Shown in pieces: positions 55,986 to 64,000 of a stretch of DNA of 64,000 nucleotides. A model generated the notes under the pieces. That model did not search any database, was not told where the DNA came from, and worked only from the letters and a program-made list of their open reading frames with translations. This DNA is from Rhodanobacter sp. C06. Its GTDB lineage: Bacteria; Pseudomonadota; Gammaproteobacteria; Xanthomonadales; Rhodanobacteraceae. Where the stretch lies: contig NZ_MUNP01000045.1 in NCBI RefSeq assembly GCF_002001105.1, positions 50,441 through 114,440 of the forward strand. The letters run 5' to 3'. A program made the position numbers and the translations under genes. How positions within the stretch are numbered: the stretch's first letter is position 1; each line of letters begins with the position of its first letter.

Positions 55986-57041
55986 ATGGTGCTGGCCGAA
56001 AACCTGCTGATCCGCGTGCGGCGGCTCGACCCCGGCTGCTTCGCGCTGGTGATGGCCACCGGCATCGTGTCGGTGGACGCCAGCCAGCACGGCCTGCCGC
56101 GGGTGGCGCTGGCGCTGTTCGCGTTCAACCTGCTCGCCTACGTCTGGTTGCTGGCGCTCAGCCTGCTGCGGCTGGCGCGCTTCCGCCACGAGATGGTGAT
56201 GGATTTCACCGATCCCTCCCGCGGCGCCGGCTTCCTCACCCTGGCCGCGGCCACCTGTGTGCTGGGCAGCCAGTGCGTGTTGGTGTGGCCGCTGCCAGTG
56301 CTGGCGGCGGCGTTGGCGGTGGCCGGCGCGCTGCTGTGGATCGCGCTGATCTACCTGTTCTTCGCCGCCACTATCACTGCGCGCTTCAAGCCCGGCTTCA
56401 CCCGCAGCATCAACGGCGGCTGGCTGGTGGCGGTGGTGTCCACCCAGGCGCTGTCGGCGCTGCTCACCCTGGTCGCGGCCAGCCGCGCCGATCCCGACCG
56501 CCTGCAGTTCGTGGCGCTCAGCCTGTACATGTTGGGCGCGGCGCTGTACCTGCTCATCATCACCCTGGTGGTGTACCGCATGGTGTTCTTCCCGCTACGC
56601 GCGCGCGAGTTCACCCCGCCGTACTGGATCGACATGGGCGCGCTGGCGGTGACCACGCTCGCCGGCAGCCTGATCGTGATCCACGCGCCGGCGCACAGCG
56701 CGCTGACCGAGCTGCTGCCGTTCGTGAAGGGCTTCACCCTGTTCTTCTGGGCCACCGCCACCTGGTGGATTCCGCTGCTGGTGATCCTGGAAGTGTGGCG
56801 CCACGTATGGCGCCACGTGCCGCTGCGCTACGAGACCGACGACTGGGACATCGTGTTCCCGATCGGCATGTACACCGTGGGCACCTATGAACTGGCGCAG
56901 GCGCTGCATGCGGATTTCCTGCGCGCGATCCCCGCCGCCGGCGTCTACGTCAGCCTCGCCGTGTGGCTGCTGGTGGCGCTGATCGGTCTGCGCAAGCTGT
57001 ACCGCAAGGGGTGGCGGCACGGCGTGCATCCGCCACGCTGA
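55986..57041 (+). CDS. TDT-family (TehA/SLAC1-like) transporter
   Basis: A 351-residue membrane protein with about ten hydrophobic segments, beginning RLDPGCFALVMATGIVSVDASQHG, which is the family signature. Members move tellurite, C4-dicarboxylates, sulfite or anions through a central pore gated by a Phe. The substrate is unknown. The start at 55986 has GGAG 7 bases upstream. It is divergent from the ECF sigma gene. Confidence 0.87.
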   Translation: MVLAENLLIRVRRLDPGCFALVMATGIVSVDASQHGLPRVALALFAFNLLAYVWLLALSLLRLARFRHEMVMDFTDPSRGAGFLTLAAATCVLGSQCVLVWPLPVLAAALAVAGALLWIALIYLFFAATITARFKPGFTRSINGGWLVAVVSTQALSALLTLVAASRADPDRLQFVALSLYMLGAALYLLIITLVVYRMVFFPLRAREFTPPYWIDMGALAVTTLAGSLIVIHAPAHSALTELLPFVKGFTLFFWATATWWIPLLVILEVWRHVWRHVPLRYETDDWDIVFPIGMYTVGTYELAQALHADFLRAIPAAGVYVSLAVWLLVALIGLRKLYRKGWRHGVHPPR

Positions 57042-57083
57042 GCACTTCCCTACAATGGGGCACCCTCCCCCGCGCGTGCCGCC

Positions 57084-57746
57084 ATGCCTCCCCTGCGACT
57101 CAAACGCTATCTGATCACCGGCCTGCTCACCTTCCTGCCGCTGTGGGTGACGGTGCTGGTATTCAAGTTCGTGCTGGGCCTCCTGGCCGGCATCGGTGCA
57201 CCGCTGGTGGCGGCGCTGGTGGGCGCGCTGGCGTTGGTCGCGCCGCATGCGGCGGACACGCTCAACCAACGCTGGCTGATCTTCATCGTCGCGCTGCTGA
57301 TCACGCTGGTTGCGCTGTACGTGCTCGGCTGGCTGGCGAACCGGATGATCGGGCAGCGCTTCATCGGCGCGTTCGACGGCCTGCTGCAGCGCATCCCGCT
57401 GGTGCAGACGATCTACGGTGGCACCAAGAAGCTGATGGCGGTGCTGCAGAACAAGCCCGGCGGCACGCAGCGCGTGGTGCTGGTGGAATTCCCGCGACCG
57501 GGCATGAAGGTGGTGGGCTTCGTCACCCGCACCCTGATCGAGGAAGGCACCGGTCGCGAGATGGCGGCGGTGTACATCCCCACCACGCCCAACCCCACCG
57601 GCGGTTACCTGGAACTGGTGCCGATGGACGAGCTCACGCCCACCGACTGGACGATGGACCAGGCGATGGCCTTCATCATCTCCGGCGGCGCGGTATCGCC
57701 GGACACCCTGCCCGCGCCGCGCCGCCTGCCCGATCGCCCGCTGTAG
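57084..57746 (+). CDS. DUF502 family membrane protein
   Basis: A 220-residue protein with two membrane segments (LITGLLTFLPLWVTVLVFKF; LIFIVALLITLVALYVLGWL) and a cytosolic domain with RIPLVQTIYGGTKKLM and YIPTTPNPTGGYL, all typical of DUF502. The family is widespread and uncharacterised; plant relatives (LCV-like) are linked to membranes. In many Xanthomonadales it is near aspS, which is not in view. Its TAG stop is part of the GTAG head of a REPIN element. Confidence 0.92.
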   Translation: MPPLRLKRYLITGLLTFLPLWVTVLVFKFVLGLLAGIGAPLVAALVGALALVAPHAADTLNQRWLIFIVALLITLVALYVLGWLANRMIGQRFIGAFDGLLQRIPLVQTIYGGTKKLMAVLQNKPGGTQRVVLVEFPRPGMKVVGFVTRTLIEEGTGREMAAVYIPTTPNPTGGYLELVPMDELTPTDWTMDQAMAFIISGGAVSPDTLPAPRRLPDRPL

Positions 57747-57818
57747 GAGCGCACCCTGTGCGCGAAAGCTCTGATGCTGGTACGAGCAAAAGCTTTCGCG
57801 CACAGGGTGCGCTCCTAC
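57743..57818. repeat. REPIN-type inverted repeat overlapping a stop codon
   Basis: GTAGGAGCGCACCCTGTGCG (from 57743) mirrors the right arm CGCACAGGGTGCGCTCCTAC (to 57818), and the arms extend inward through AAAGCT. Same core as 22642. The first T-A-G of the head is the stop codon of the DUF502 gene. Confidence 0.88.
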
Positions 57819-57887
57819 AGCACGATGACGCCGTCGGGTCGCGAGCCGCTCTGGCAGATGGTGCTGGCCGAGCCCCACCCCTGACCT

Positions 57888-57915
57888 TTGACACTGTGCC
57901 GCCCATGACGATAGT
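57888..57915 (+). promoter_or_regulatory. candidate sigma-70 promoter of the M13 peptidase gene
   Basis: TTGACA (57888-57893), 16 bases, GATAGT (57910-57915). The leader to the ATG at 58021 would be about 100 bases. Three GTCAT/ATGAC words (57904-57938) overlap or follow it and might bind a regulator. Confidence 0.45.
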
Positions 57916-58020
57916 CATAGCTTGGCTGGTCATGGCCGGTACGGGGGTACTGGCCCGCAACCGACCGGCATGCGCAGAACGCCGCCTCGACGGCACCACA
58001 CACCTATGAGAGGGAAGTCC

Positions 58021-60159
58021 ATGACCCAGCAGTACCTGAAGCCCCTGGCACTGGCCGCCGCCGTCGCATTGGCGCTGACCGCCTGCGGCAAGAGCGAGCA
58101 GGCCGCCGCCCCGGCGCCGGCCCAGTCGGCCACTGCCGGCGCTCCGGCCACGGCCGCCACCACCGCCGCGGCGGCCGCGCCGAAGAGCGTGTTCGACGTC
58201 AGCGAACTGGGCGCGAGCAACGAGGCCTGCACGGACTTCAACGGCTTCGTCAATGCGAAGTGGGTCGCCGCCAACCCGATTCCGTCGGATTACCCCATGT
58301 GGGGCTCCTTCGTCCAACTGTACGCAAAGAGCCTGGACGACCAGCACCAACTGGTCGAGGACGCCGCCAAGGGCGCCGACAGCGCCAAGGCCGGCTCGGT
58401 CGAGCAGAAGATCGGCTGGTTGTACAAGTCCGGCATGGACGACGCAGCCATCGAGAAGGCCGGCTTCGACCCGATCAAGCCCAAGCTCGCCGCCATCGAC
58501 GGCCTCAAGAACACCGCCGATATCGTGAATTACCTCGACCAGTCCGCCGCCGACGGCGACGGCCAGGTCTTCAGCTTCAGCTCCGGCGCCGACTTCAAGG
58601 ATGCCACCCAGCAGATCGGCTTCGCGAACCAGGGCGGCCTGGGCCTGCCCACCAAGGACTACTACTCCAAGCCCGAGTACAAGGATCTGCGTGCCGCCTA
58701 CGTCGCCTATATCGCCAAGACGCTGGAACTGACCGGCGTGGCCGAGGCCGACGCCAAGCAGCAGGCCGACGCGGTGATGAAGTTCGAGACCGCACTGGCC
58801 GGCGCCTCGCTGGCTCCCACCGAGATGCGCGACCTCGACAACCAGTACCACTTCGTCAGCGTCAAGGACGCCGACAAGGTCACCCCGCATTTCAGCTGGG
58901 AGCAGTTCTTCAAGACCCAGGGCGTGACCATCGACAAGGGCTTCTCGCTGTCGCAGCCGAAGTTCTTCGCCGAGTTCGACAAGCTGCTGACCGGCGCACC
59001 GGTGTCCGAGTGGCAGGCCTACCTGCGCTTCCACACCATCGACGACGCCTCCAGCGCGCTGTCCAAGGCGTTCCGCGCCAACAAGTTCGACTTCTACGGC
59101 AAGACCTTGTCCGGCACGCCCGAGCAGAAGGCGCGCTGGAAGCAGGTGCTGGGCGGCGTCAACGGCGCGATGGGCATGGGCCTGGGCGAGCTGTACGTGG
59201 CCAAGTACTTCACGCCGGAAGCCAAGCAGCGTGCCGAGGAACTCGTCACCAACGTGCGCGACGCGCTGAAGAACCGCATCGAGCACCTGGACTGGATGAG
59301 CGATGCCACCAAGGCCAAGGCCGTCGACAAGTGGAACAAGTTCCTGCCCAAGATCGGCTACCCCGACGAGGGCGAATGGCGTGACTGGTCCGGCCTCACC
59401 ATCAGCCCGGACAACTGGTACGCGAACCTGCAGGCCGCGCAGAAGTACAACTACCAGTACGACCTCTCGCACATCGGCAAGAAGACCGACCGCAAGGAAT
59501 GGGGCATGACCCCGCAGACGGTCAACGCCTACTACGACCCGAGCACCAACACGATCAACTTCCCGGCCGCGATCCTGCAGGCCCCGTTCTTCTACGCGAA
59601 GGGCGACGACGCGATCAACTACGGCGGCATCGGCGCGGTGATCGGCCACGAGTCCAGCCACGGCTTCGATGACCAAGGCAGCCAGTTCGATGGCGACGGC
59701 AACAAGAAGGACTGGTGGACGCCGCAGGACAAGAAGCAGTTCGACGCGCGCACCAAGGCGCTGGTGGAGCAGTACGACGGCTACGCCCCGATCAAGGACA
59801 AGCCGAACCTGCACGTCAACGGCAAGCTCACCCTGGGCGAGAACATCGCCGACCTGGGCGGCCTCAACATCGCCTACGACGCGCTGCAGGCCGCGTTGAA
59901 GAAGGATCCGTCCGAAGCCGACCAGAAGATCGACGGCTACACCCAGGACCAGCGCTTCTTCCTCAACTGGGCGCGTGTGTGGCGCGGCAGCATGCGCGAG
60001 AAGGCGGCCGAGCTGCGCCTCAACACCGACCCGCACTCGCCGATCGCGATCCGTGCGATCGCCTCGCCGTCGGACATGACCGCCTTCGCCACCGCCTTCC
60101 AGTGCAAGCCGGGCGACGCGATGGTGCGTTCGGGCGACAAGCAGGTGAAGATCTGGTAA
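58021..60159 (+). CDS. M13-family (neprilysin/PepO-like) metalloendopeptidase lipoprotein
   Basis: A 712-residue exported peptidase: signal peptide with lipobox ALTAC (C22), Ala/Pro linker, long N-terminal M13 domain, zinc motif HESSH (543-547), then GENIADLGG near 607 with the third zinc Glu, and the C-terminal tail VKIW expected of the family. NAYYDPSTNTINFPAAILQ carries the substrate-binding residues. It should cut peptides outside the cytoplasm. It is a single gene with its own promoter and terminator. Confidence 0.95.
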   Translation: MTQQYLKPLALAAAVALALTACGKSEQAAAPAPAQSATAGAPATAATTAAAAAPKSVFDVSELGASNEACTDFNGFVNAKWVAANPIPSDYPMWGSFVQLYAKSLDDQHQLVEDAAKGADSAKAGSVEQKIGWLYKSGMDDAAIEKAGFDPIKPKLAAIDGLKNTADIVNYLDQSAADGDGQVFSFSSGADFKDATQQIGFANQGGLGLPTKDYYSKPEYKDLRAAYVAYIAKTLELTGVAEADAKQQADAVMKFETALAGASLAPTEMRDLDNQYHFVSVKDADKVTPHFSWEQFFKTQGVTIDKGFSLSQPKFFAEFDKLLTGAPVSEWQAYLRFHTIDDASSALSKAFRANKFDFYGKTLSGTPEQKARWKQVLGGVNGAMGMGLGELYVAKYFTPEAKQRAEELVTNVRDALKNRIEHLDWMSDATKAKAVDKWNKFLPKIGYPDEGEWRDWSGLTISPDNWYANLQAAQKYNYQYDLSHIGKKTDRKEWGMTPQTVNAYYDPSTNTINFPAAILQAPFFYAKGDDAINYGGIGAVIGHESSHGFDDQGSQFDGDGNKKDWWTPQDKKQFDARTKALVEQYDGYAPIKDKPNLHVNGKLTLGENIADLGGLNIAYDALQAALKKDPSEADQKIDGYTQDQRFFLNWARVWRGSMREKAAELRLNTDPHSPIAIRAIASPSDMTAFATAFQCKPGDAMVRSGDKQVKIW

Positions 60160-60206
60160 GTCCCTTCGGTTCGCGGCGGCTCTGCCGCCGCGAGGCCGCT
60201 CCTCGA

Positions 60207-60233
60207 CGCCGCGCGCAAGCGCGGCGTTTTTTT
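60207..60233 (+). terminator. terminator of the M13 peptidase gene
   Basis: CGCCGCGC (60207-60214) pairs with GCGCGGCG (60219-60226) around a GCAA loop and is followed by seven T residues. Confidence 0.92.
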
Positions 60234-60333
60234 GTGCCTGGCACGCATCCTGTGTGTGCGACGCCGCGCGCTCCAGGCCACTTCGGCTGGTAGGCGCGGC
60301 GCGTAACCTTTGCGCTTATGCTTACGCAAGGAA

Positions 60334-60850
60334 CAAAGCGGTTCCGGTCGCCTGCCGCCACCTTTCTTTGCTGGCCCAAAGCAAGGCGGCCCAAAGAAAT
60401 GGCCTTATTCAATCCGCCGACATCACAAACAAGATGTGTCGAAGGATTTGGAACAATTTCCGCCTACACGATTGACGTTACGGCCACGCCGCGCCGCATG
60501 TGGAAACTGAGGGACAGAGTCTTGTGGCGCTTCGCTCCACTTGGCTTGGCTTGGCTTTGCCTCGCTTTGGCCGTTGCTTCTGCGCGCTAGGAGCGCGCTG
60601 ATCTCCGGGGGCCCCTATACGGCGGTGAGGCGTGGACGACCAGGCCGCGCCGCGGGCGTGTCCATGGACGGACTCGCCTTTTCGACCGGGCGTGAGGCCC
60701 GGCCGAAAAGCCCGGCCACGCCTCACGCACTCGCAGGGCAGGATGCCCGGAGAGCGCTGCATCGGGGAGGCCTTCTCTTTGGGTTACCTTTCTCTTGGCC
60801 ACGCAAGAGAAAGGTAACTCGGCCACCGGCAGGTGGGCGAAACCGCTTTG
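60334..60850. repeat. 0.5-kb gene-free element with terminal inverted repeats
   Basis: The left end CAAAGCGGTTCCGGTCGCCT is mirrored by the right end GGGCGAAACCGCTTTG, with about three quarters of 29 positions matching. Near the right end is a perfect 14-bp hairpin, TTACCTTTCTCTTG with CAAGAGAAAGGTAA (60784-60817); near the left end TTTCTTTG/CAAAGAAA. A run of about 100 bases (60390-60490) is clearly less GC-rich than its surroundings, and TTGGC is repeated three times near 60543. I see no credible gene in 60160-60904, and small frames here look spurious. Confidence 0.6.
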
Positions 60851-60868
60851 AAACCTGCGAGAGAAAAA

Positions 60869-60893
60869 CCCCTCTCCACAAGTGGGAGAGGGG
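60869..60893. repeat. CTCTCC hairpin repeat
   Basis: CCCCTCTCCACAAGTGGGAGAGGGG forms a 10-bp stem with a small loop. It belongs to the CTCTCCC family and lies 11 bases after the stop of the leftward membrane-protein gene, so it may act as its 3' hairpin. Confidence 0.65.
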
Positions 60894-60904
60894 AAAGCGG
60901 ACTG

Positions 60905-61783
60905 TCAGCGCGAACGCGCCAACCGCGCCAGAGCGAACAACCGCGCGACACGCATCCAGGCGATCGCCAACACGATCAGCTGGCCAAGCAGGATGGCCAG
61001 CCAGAATCCGCCGTCGACCGCCGTGGTGTGGATGCGCGCGATGCCGAACGCCGCCGCGATCGCCAGGCCCAGCATGCTCACCACCAGGTAGAACAGCAGG
61101 GTCTTCAGCGGCTGGCGCAGCAGCTGCATGAAGCCGCGGCCGAGGGCACGGGTGGCCGAGCGCAGGCCGGAGTCGGCGATGAAGGCCGCGCGGGTGGATT
61201 CCACGATGGCCTGCGCCAGCACGAACACCACCAGCAGCGCCCAGTGCATGCCATGCGACCAGGCATCGGCCTGCGCTTCCAGCACCGCCCGTTCGGCATG
61301 CCGATCGGCGATGTGCATGCCCGCGGCGGCCACCGCGACCACCACCGCGTACGGCAACAGCGACCACAGCATGACCCGGAACATCCGCCCGTATTCGATC
61401 CAGCCGTTCTGCAACAGGGCGCCGAAGCCCAGCGTGCGCGCAGCGCGCCCGCTGCCCACCGCCATGCCGTCGAGGAAGGGTGACATCAGCACGGTGAACA
61501 GCAGCGCCAGCAGGGTCGCGCCACCCAGCCACGCGGTGTGCCCCGACAGCGCACTCAGCGCATCGCCGAACATCAGCGGGTCGAACTGCCGCGCCCAGGC
61601 ATCGGCATGCACCGAGTGGTCGAGCAGCGCAGCCAGCGTGCGCCACAGCGGCAACGCCACCACCGTGGCGGGCAGCAGCATCAGCAGCAGCCACAGCAAC
61701 AGCAGGCGCCATTGCAGGGCGGCGCCCATCGCGGAGAACAGGGCGCCGAAGCCGGCGCGGGGAGCCATCGTCCTGGCCATCAT
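60905..61783 (-). CDS. integral membrane protein of unknown function
   Basis: A 292-residue protein with about six membrane segments (LLLLWLLLMLLPATVVALPLW; LLALLFTVLMSPFLDGMAVG; ALLVVFVLAQAIVESTRAAFIA and others). I do not recognise the family; the SRAAFIADSGLRSATRALGRG-like loop (here STRAAFIADSGLR) recalls proteins of the DUF4013/YciC type. Its ATG shares a base with the stop of the upstream M1 peptidase gene (TGATG), so translation is coupled. Confidence 0.75.
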   Translation of the reverse strand: MMARTMAPRAGFGALFSAMGAALQWRLLLLWLLLMLLPATVVALPLWRTLAALLDHSVHADAWARQFDPLMFGDALSALSGHTAWLGGATLLALLFTVLMSPFLDGMAVGSGRAARTLGFGALLQNGWIEYGRMFRVMLWSLLPYAVVVAVAAAGMHIADRHAERAVLEAQADAWSHGMHWALLVVFVLAQAIVESTRAAFIADSGLRSATRALGRGFMQLLRQPLKTLLFYLVVSMLGLAIAAAFGIARIHTTAVDGGFWLAILLGQLIVLAIAWMRVARLFALARLARSR

Positions 61784-64000
61784 CACAGCGTCACCAGCAT
61801 CGAGTAGAAGGTCTGCAACAGCGCGGCCACGTCGGCGGTCCAGCGGCGCGAGGCGGCGCCGTTCGGCTTGGTCGCATAGCTGTCGTTGAGCTTGTTGGCG
61901 TCGAGATAGGCCTGTTGCGCGGGATCGAGTTCGGCCGAAACCACCTTGCTCGGTTTCTCGAAGTCGAAGCGCGCCCAGCGGCGGTCGTCGTTCCAGCGCA
62001 CGTCCTCGTGGCTGCCGTCGGCATAGGTGACGCGCAGCGTCTCGGGCACCTGCGCGCCGTCGCGCAGCACGGTCACCGTGCTGTGCCAGGGGAACGGCCC
62101 GCCGCTGCCGGGCTTGGCATCGGGATGCGCCTTCTTCCAGTCCGCGCGTCGCTTCGCGATCTGCTTGTCCAGCGCCTGCTGGTCGGCCTCCACCGGCTTG
62201 CCGTCCTTCCAGCTCATGCCGGCCTGGGGCAACACCTCGTAGGTGTCGATGTCGGCCACGCGATCGTCGATGTGCCGGGTGCCGTAGACGACCTGGTCGA
62301 AGATCTCGTTCACCGCCCTGGCGTCGCCCGAGCCATCGACCAGTGCCTGATGCAGATCGGCCACCGAGGGATGGCGGAACTTCCAGCGCTGGTAGTACAG
62401 GCGCATGGCCTTTTCCATCGCCGGCTCGCCAATGCGCTGTTCCAGGTCGTGCATCGCGGTGGCGGTGCGCGTGTAGACCGTGCCGTAGCTGGAACTGGAG
62501 AGCCGGTCCCAGCTGTTCTGCGCCAGCGGATCTTCGGGCCGCCGCAGTTCGGCAGCGAGCCGCTCCATCTGGAAACCGCTCATCGCCGGCGCGATGCCCA
62601 GCCACTTCATGAACGGCGAGGCGAGCACGAGATCTTCGTTGCGCGCGCGCATCATGCGGTCATCCCAGAACTCGTTGATGCCTTCGTCGAGCATCGGCTC
62701 CTCGAACTCGTTGGAGGCGAGGATGCCGTAGAAGTAGCCGTGGCCGAATTCGTGGATGTTCACGAAATCGCTCATGTACTGGTCGATCGTGCCCGGCTTC
62801 ACCTCCTTGTAGCCCTCGGAGGTGAAGAAGGTGGGGTATTCCATGCCGCCCGCCTCGTCCGCGTTGTACGGCGGGATTACCGCGGTGACCGTGCGGTACG
62901 GATACGGTGCGATGGTCTGCGAGAAATAACCCAGCGAATCAATGGTGGATTTCAGCGTGGGCGCGGCACTGGCCACGTATTCGGGCGGGTAGATCACCCG
63001 CACGGCCACCTGCGGGCTACCCGCGCCGGTGTACGTGCCATCCAGCGTCTTGTAGCCCTTCGCCGCCACCCAGGCGAAGTCGTGCACGTCGCCCTGCAAG
63101 TAGTGGTATGTGGTGCGGCCGTTCGCCGTCTGCGGCTCGCCCTGCAACTGGCCCACCGCGCCCACGGTGTAGTCGCTTGGCACGTCCAGGTGCACGTCGT
63201 AGCTGCCGAAGTCGGCGTAGAACTCGCTGTTGAAATGGAACTCGTGCACGTTCCAGCGCGGCGCGGTGGCGCCGCGTTCGCCGGCCAGTTCCAGCACGCC
63301 GATCTTGGGAAACCACTGGCCAACGAGGTTGAAGTCGCCCCACCAGCCGGTGCGCTCCACCACGCGCGGCAGCTGGCTGAGAAAGGCGATGTCCAGCGCC
63401 AGCGTGCCGCCCGCGGGTACCGGCTGGGCGAGGTCGATGCGCACCACGGTGTGGTCGGTGGCCGGGCCGCCATCGGGATGCACGAAGCTCCACTTCAGCG
63501 TCGTGCCGTCCTGGGCCACGTTCTGCAGGCGGACCCAGCCCCACTGCCCGTCCTTCAGCACCGCGTTGCCGCGCGAACGGCCGTGCGCGGTGAGCACCTT
63601 GCGTTCGGTGAACCAGGTGCTGCCGTCGTTCTCGAACGCGTTGAGGTAAAGATGGAAATAGACGTGGTCGACCGCGCGGTCGCTGCGGTTGCGCCAGGTC
63701 ATGTGCTCCTTGCCGGTCACCTGATGCTTTGGCGCATCGAGGCTGGCGTCGATCGCGTAGCTCACCACGCGGTCGGATAGCGTGGCTTGCTGGCCGGTGC
63801 GCTCGCCGCCCCAGGCATCCGCCGCGCTGGGCGTGGTGATGATGGTTTGGTGCGCCGGCGCGAACGGAATGGGTGCCACCGAAGCTGGCGCCGTGCTGGC
63901 GACGGCCGGCGCCGCGGCGGGTGCCTCCTGCGCGAGTCCCGCCGTGCAGCATCCGCACCAGCCCACGGCCAACGCGGCGAGCCACAGCCCGCCCCTGCCC
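61783..64000 (-). CDS. M1-family metallopeptidase, 5' end beyond the window
   Basis: A zinc aminopeptidase-like protein with about 738 residues visible. Motifs: GGMEY in place of GAMEN, zinc site HEFGH with the distal Glu in MLDEGINEF, and a C-terminal region of about 150 residues. The first visible residues (LWLAALAVGWCGCCTAGLAQ) look like a signal peptide that continues off the right edge, so the start codon is not in view. It would be periplasmic or surface-attached. It is coupled to a membrane protein gene downstream. Confidence 0.9.
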   Translation of the reverse strand, partial: GRGGLWLAALAVGWCGCCTAGLAQEAPAAAPAVASTAPASVAPIPFAPAHQTIITTPSAADAWGGERTGQQATLSDRVVSYAIDASLDAPKHQVTGKEHMTWRNRSDRAVDHVYFHLYLNAFENDGSTWFTERKVLTAHGRSRGNAVLKDGQWGWVRLQNVAQDGTTLKWSFVHPDGGPATDHTVVRIDLAQPVPAGGTLALDIAFLSQLPRVVERTGWWGDFNLVGQWFPKIGVLELAGERGATAPRWNVHEFHFNSEFYADFGSYDVHLDVPSDYTVGAVGQLQGEPQTANGRTTYHYLQGDVHDFAWVAAKGYKTLDGTYTGAGSPQVAVRVIYPPEYVASAAPTLKSTIDSLGYFSQTIAPYPYRTVTAVIPPYNADEAGGMEYPTFFTSEGYKEVKPGTIDQYMSDFVNIHEFGHGYFYGILASNEFEEPMLDEGINEFWDDRMMRARNEDLVLASPFMKWLGIAPAMSGFQMERLAAELRRPEDPLAQNSWDRLSSSSYGTVYTRTATAMHDLEQRIGEPAMEKAMRLYYQRWKFRHPSVADLHQALVDGSGDARAVNEIFDQVVYGTRHIDDRVADIDTYEVLPQAGMSWKDGKPVEADQQALDKQIAKRRADWKKAHPDAKPGSGGPFPWHSTVTVLRDGAQVPETLRVTYADGSHEDVRWNDDRRWARFDFEKPSKVVSAELDPAQQAYLDANKLNDSYATKPNGAASRRWTADVAALLQTFYSMLVTL

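Noticed and set aside
57821..58020. Start of the M13 peptidase at an upstream ATG near 57922
   Set aside because: The segment before MTQQYLK is not a signal peptide and lacks a ribosome-binding site; the lipoprotein signal fixes the start at 58021.
60312..60342. GTAACC near 60306 as a SigF site
   Set aside because: The element 16 bases downstream is CGCAAG, and no gene starts on that strand nearby.
60478..60826. Two small minus-strand frames in the 60.3-60.9 kb repeat
   Set aside because: No ribosome-binding site, biased composition, overlap each other and lie across hairpins; they look like typical spurious calls in a repeat.

Overview
The window is about 64 kb of a GC-rich gammaproteobacterial chromosome. 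Gene content and order (rpsF-rpsR-rplI-dnaB-alr-radA; leuS-lptE-holA-nadD; pqiAABC; a SigF/NrsF pair; GTAG-headed REP repeats; many Xanthomonas-type genes) point to the order Xanthomonadales (Lysobacterales), most likely the family Rhodanobacteraceae. This placement is inferred from gene families, not from a search. I see no tRNA, rRNA, CRISPR array, prophage or intact insertion sequence. Almost every long open frame antisense to a real gene is a high-GC artefact.

Layout. 0-8 kb: rpsT faces a six-gene leftward translation/replication cluster (rpsF, rpsR, rplI, dnaB, alr, radA); an A-type Fe-S carrier then stands divergent to asnS. 8-20 kb: a MalM-like lipoprotein; an SDR / aldehyde dehydrogenase / carbonic anhydrase / RidA set that resembles the 2-aminomuconate branch of kynurenine breakdown; a His/Lys-rich exported peptide; a DadA-like oxidoreductase; a BlaI repressor with an M56 peptidase-TonB fusion; an NlpC/P60 lipoprotein; Ohr; SlyD. 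20-26 kb: an MFS carrier, two DEAD-box helicases (RhlE, CsdA types) and a DODA-type dioxygenase. 26-30 kb: a stress locus in which an ECF sigma / zinc-finger anti-sigma / periplasmic peroxiredoxin operon diverges from a Tat-exported phosphoesterase and a cupredoxin. 30-38 kb: metallopeptidase, MAPEG, TerC-CBS, methyltransferase, CPBP protease, maf, GNAT, HXXEE, rlmH, rsfS. 38-44.5 kb: an accessory block centred on SigF-NrsF, DipZ and MsrB that separates rsfS-rlmH-maf from nadD-holA-lptE-leuS. 49-53 kb: the pqi lipid-transport operon. 53-57 kb: CnoX, a thioesterase-like gene, a third ECF sigma with a membrane partner, a TDT carrier and a DUF502 protein. 58-64 kb: an M13 peptidase, a 0.5-kb gene-free repeat with terminal inverted repeats, a membrane protein and the 3' part of an M1 peptidase.

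The most notable reading is regulatory. Two intergenic regions each carry a pair of matched, divergent ECF promoters. At 41.34-41.41 kb, GTAACC-N16-CGAATC occurs on both strands between sigF-nrsF and dipZ-msrB; this is the Caulobacter SigF motif as I remember it. At 27.81-27.88 kb, GGAATA-N16-GGTAAT occurs on both strands between the peroxiredoxin and phosphoesterase operons. Together they suggest two envelope redox-repair regulons, each complete with regulator, anti-sigma and targets. Other structure not explained by genes: a perfect hairpin that buries the ribosome-binding site of an NlpC/P60 gene, a 164-nt near-palindrome at 29.9 kb, six REPIN-type inverted repeats, and a family of CTCTCCC hairpins.
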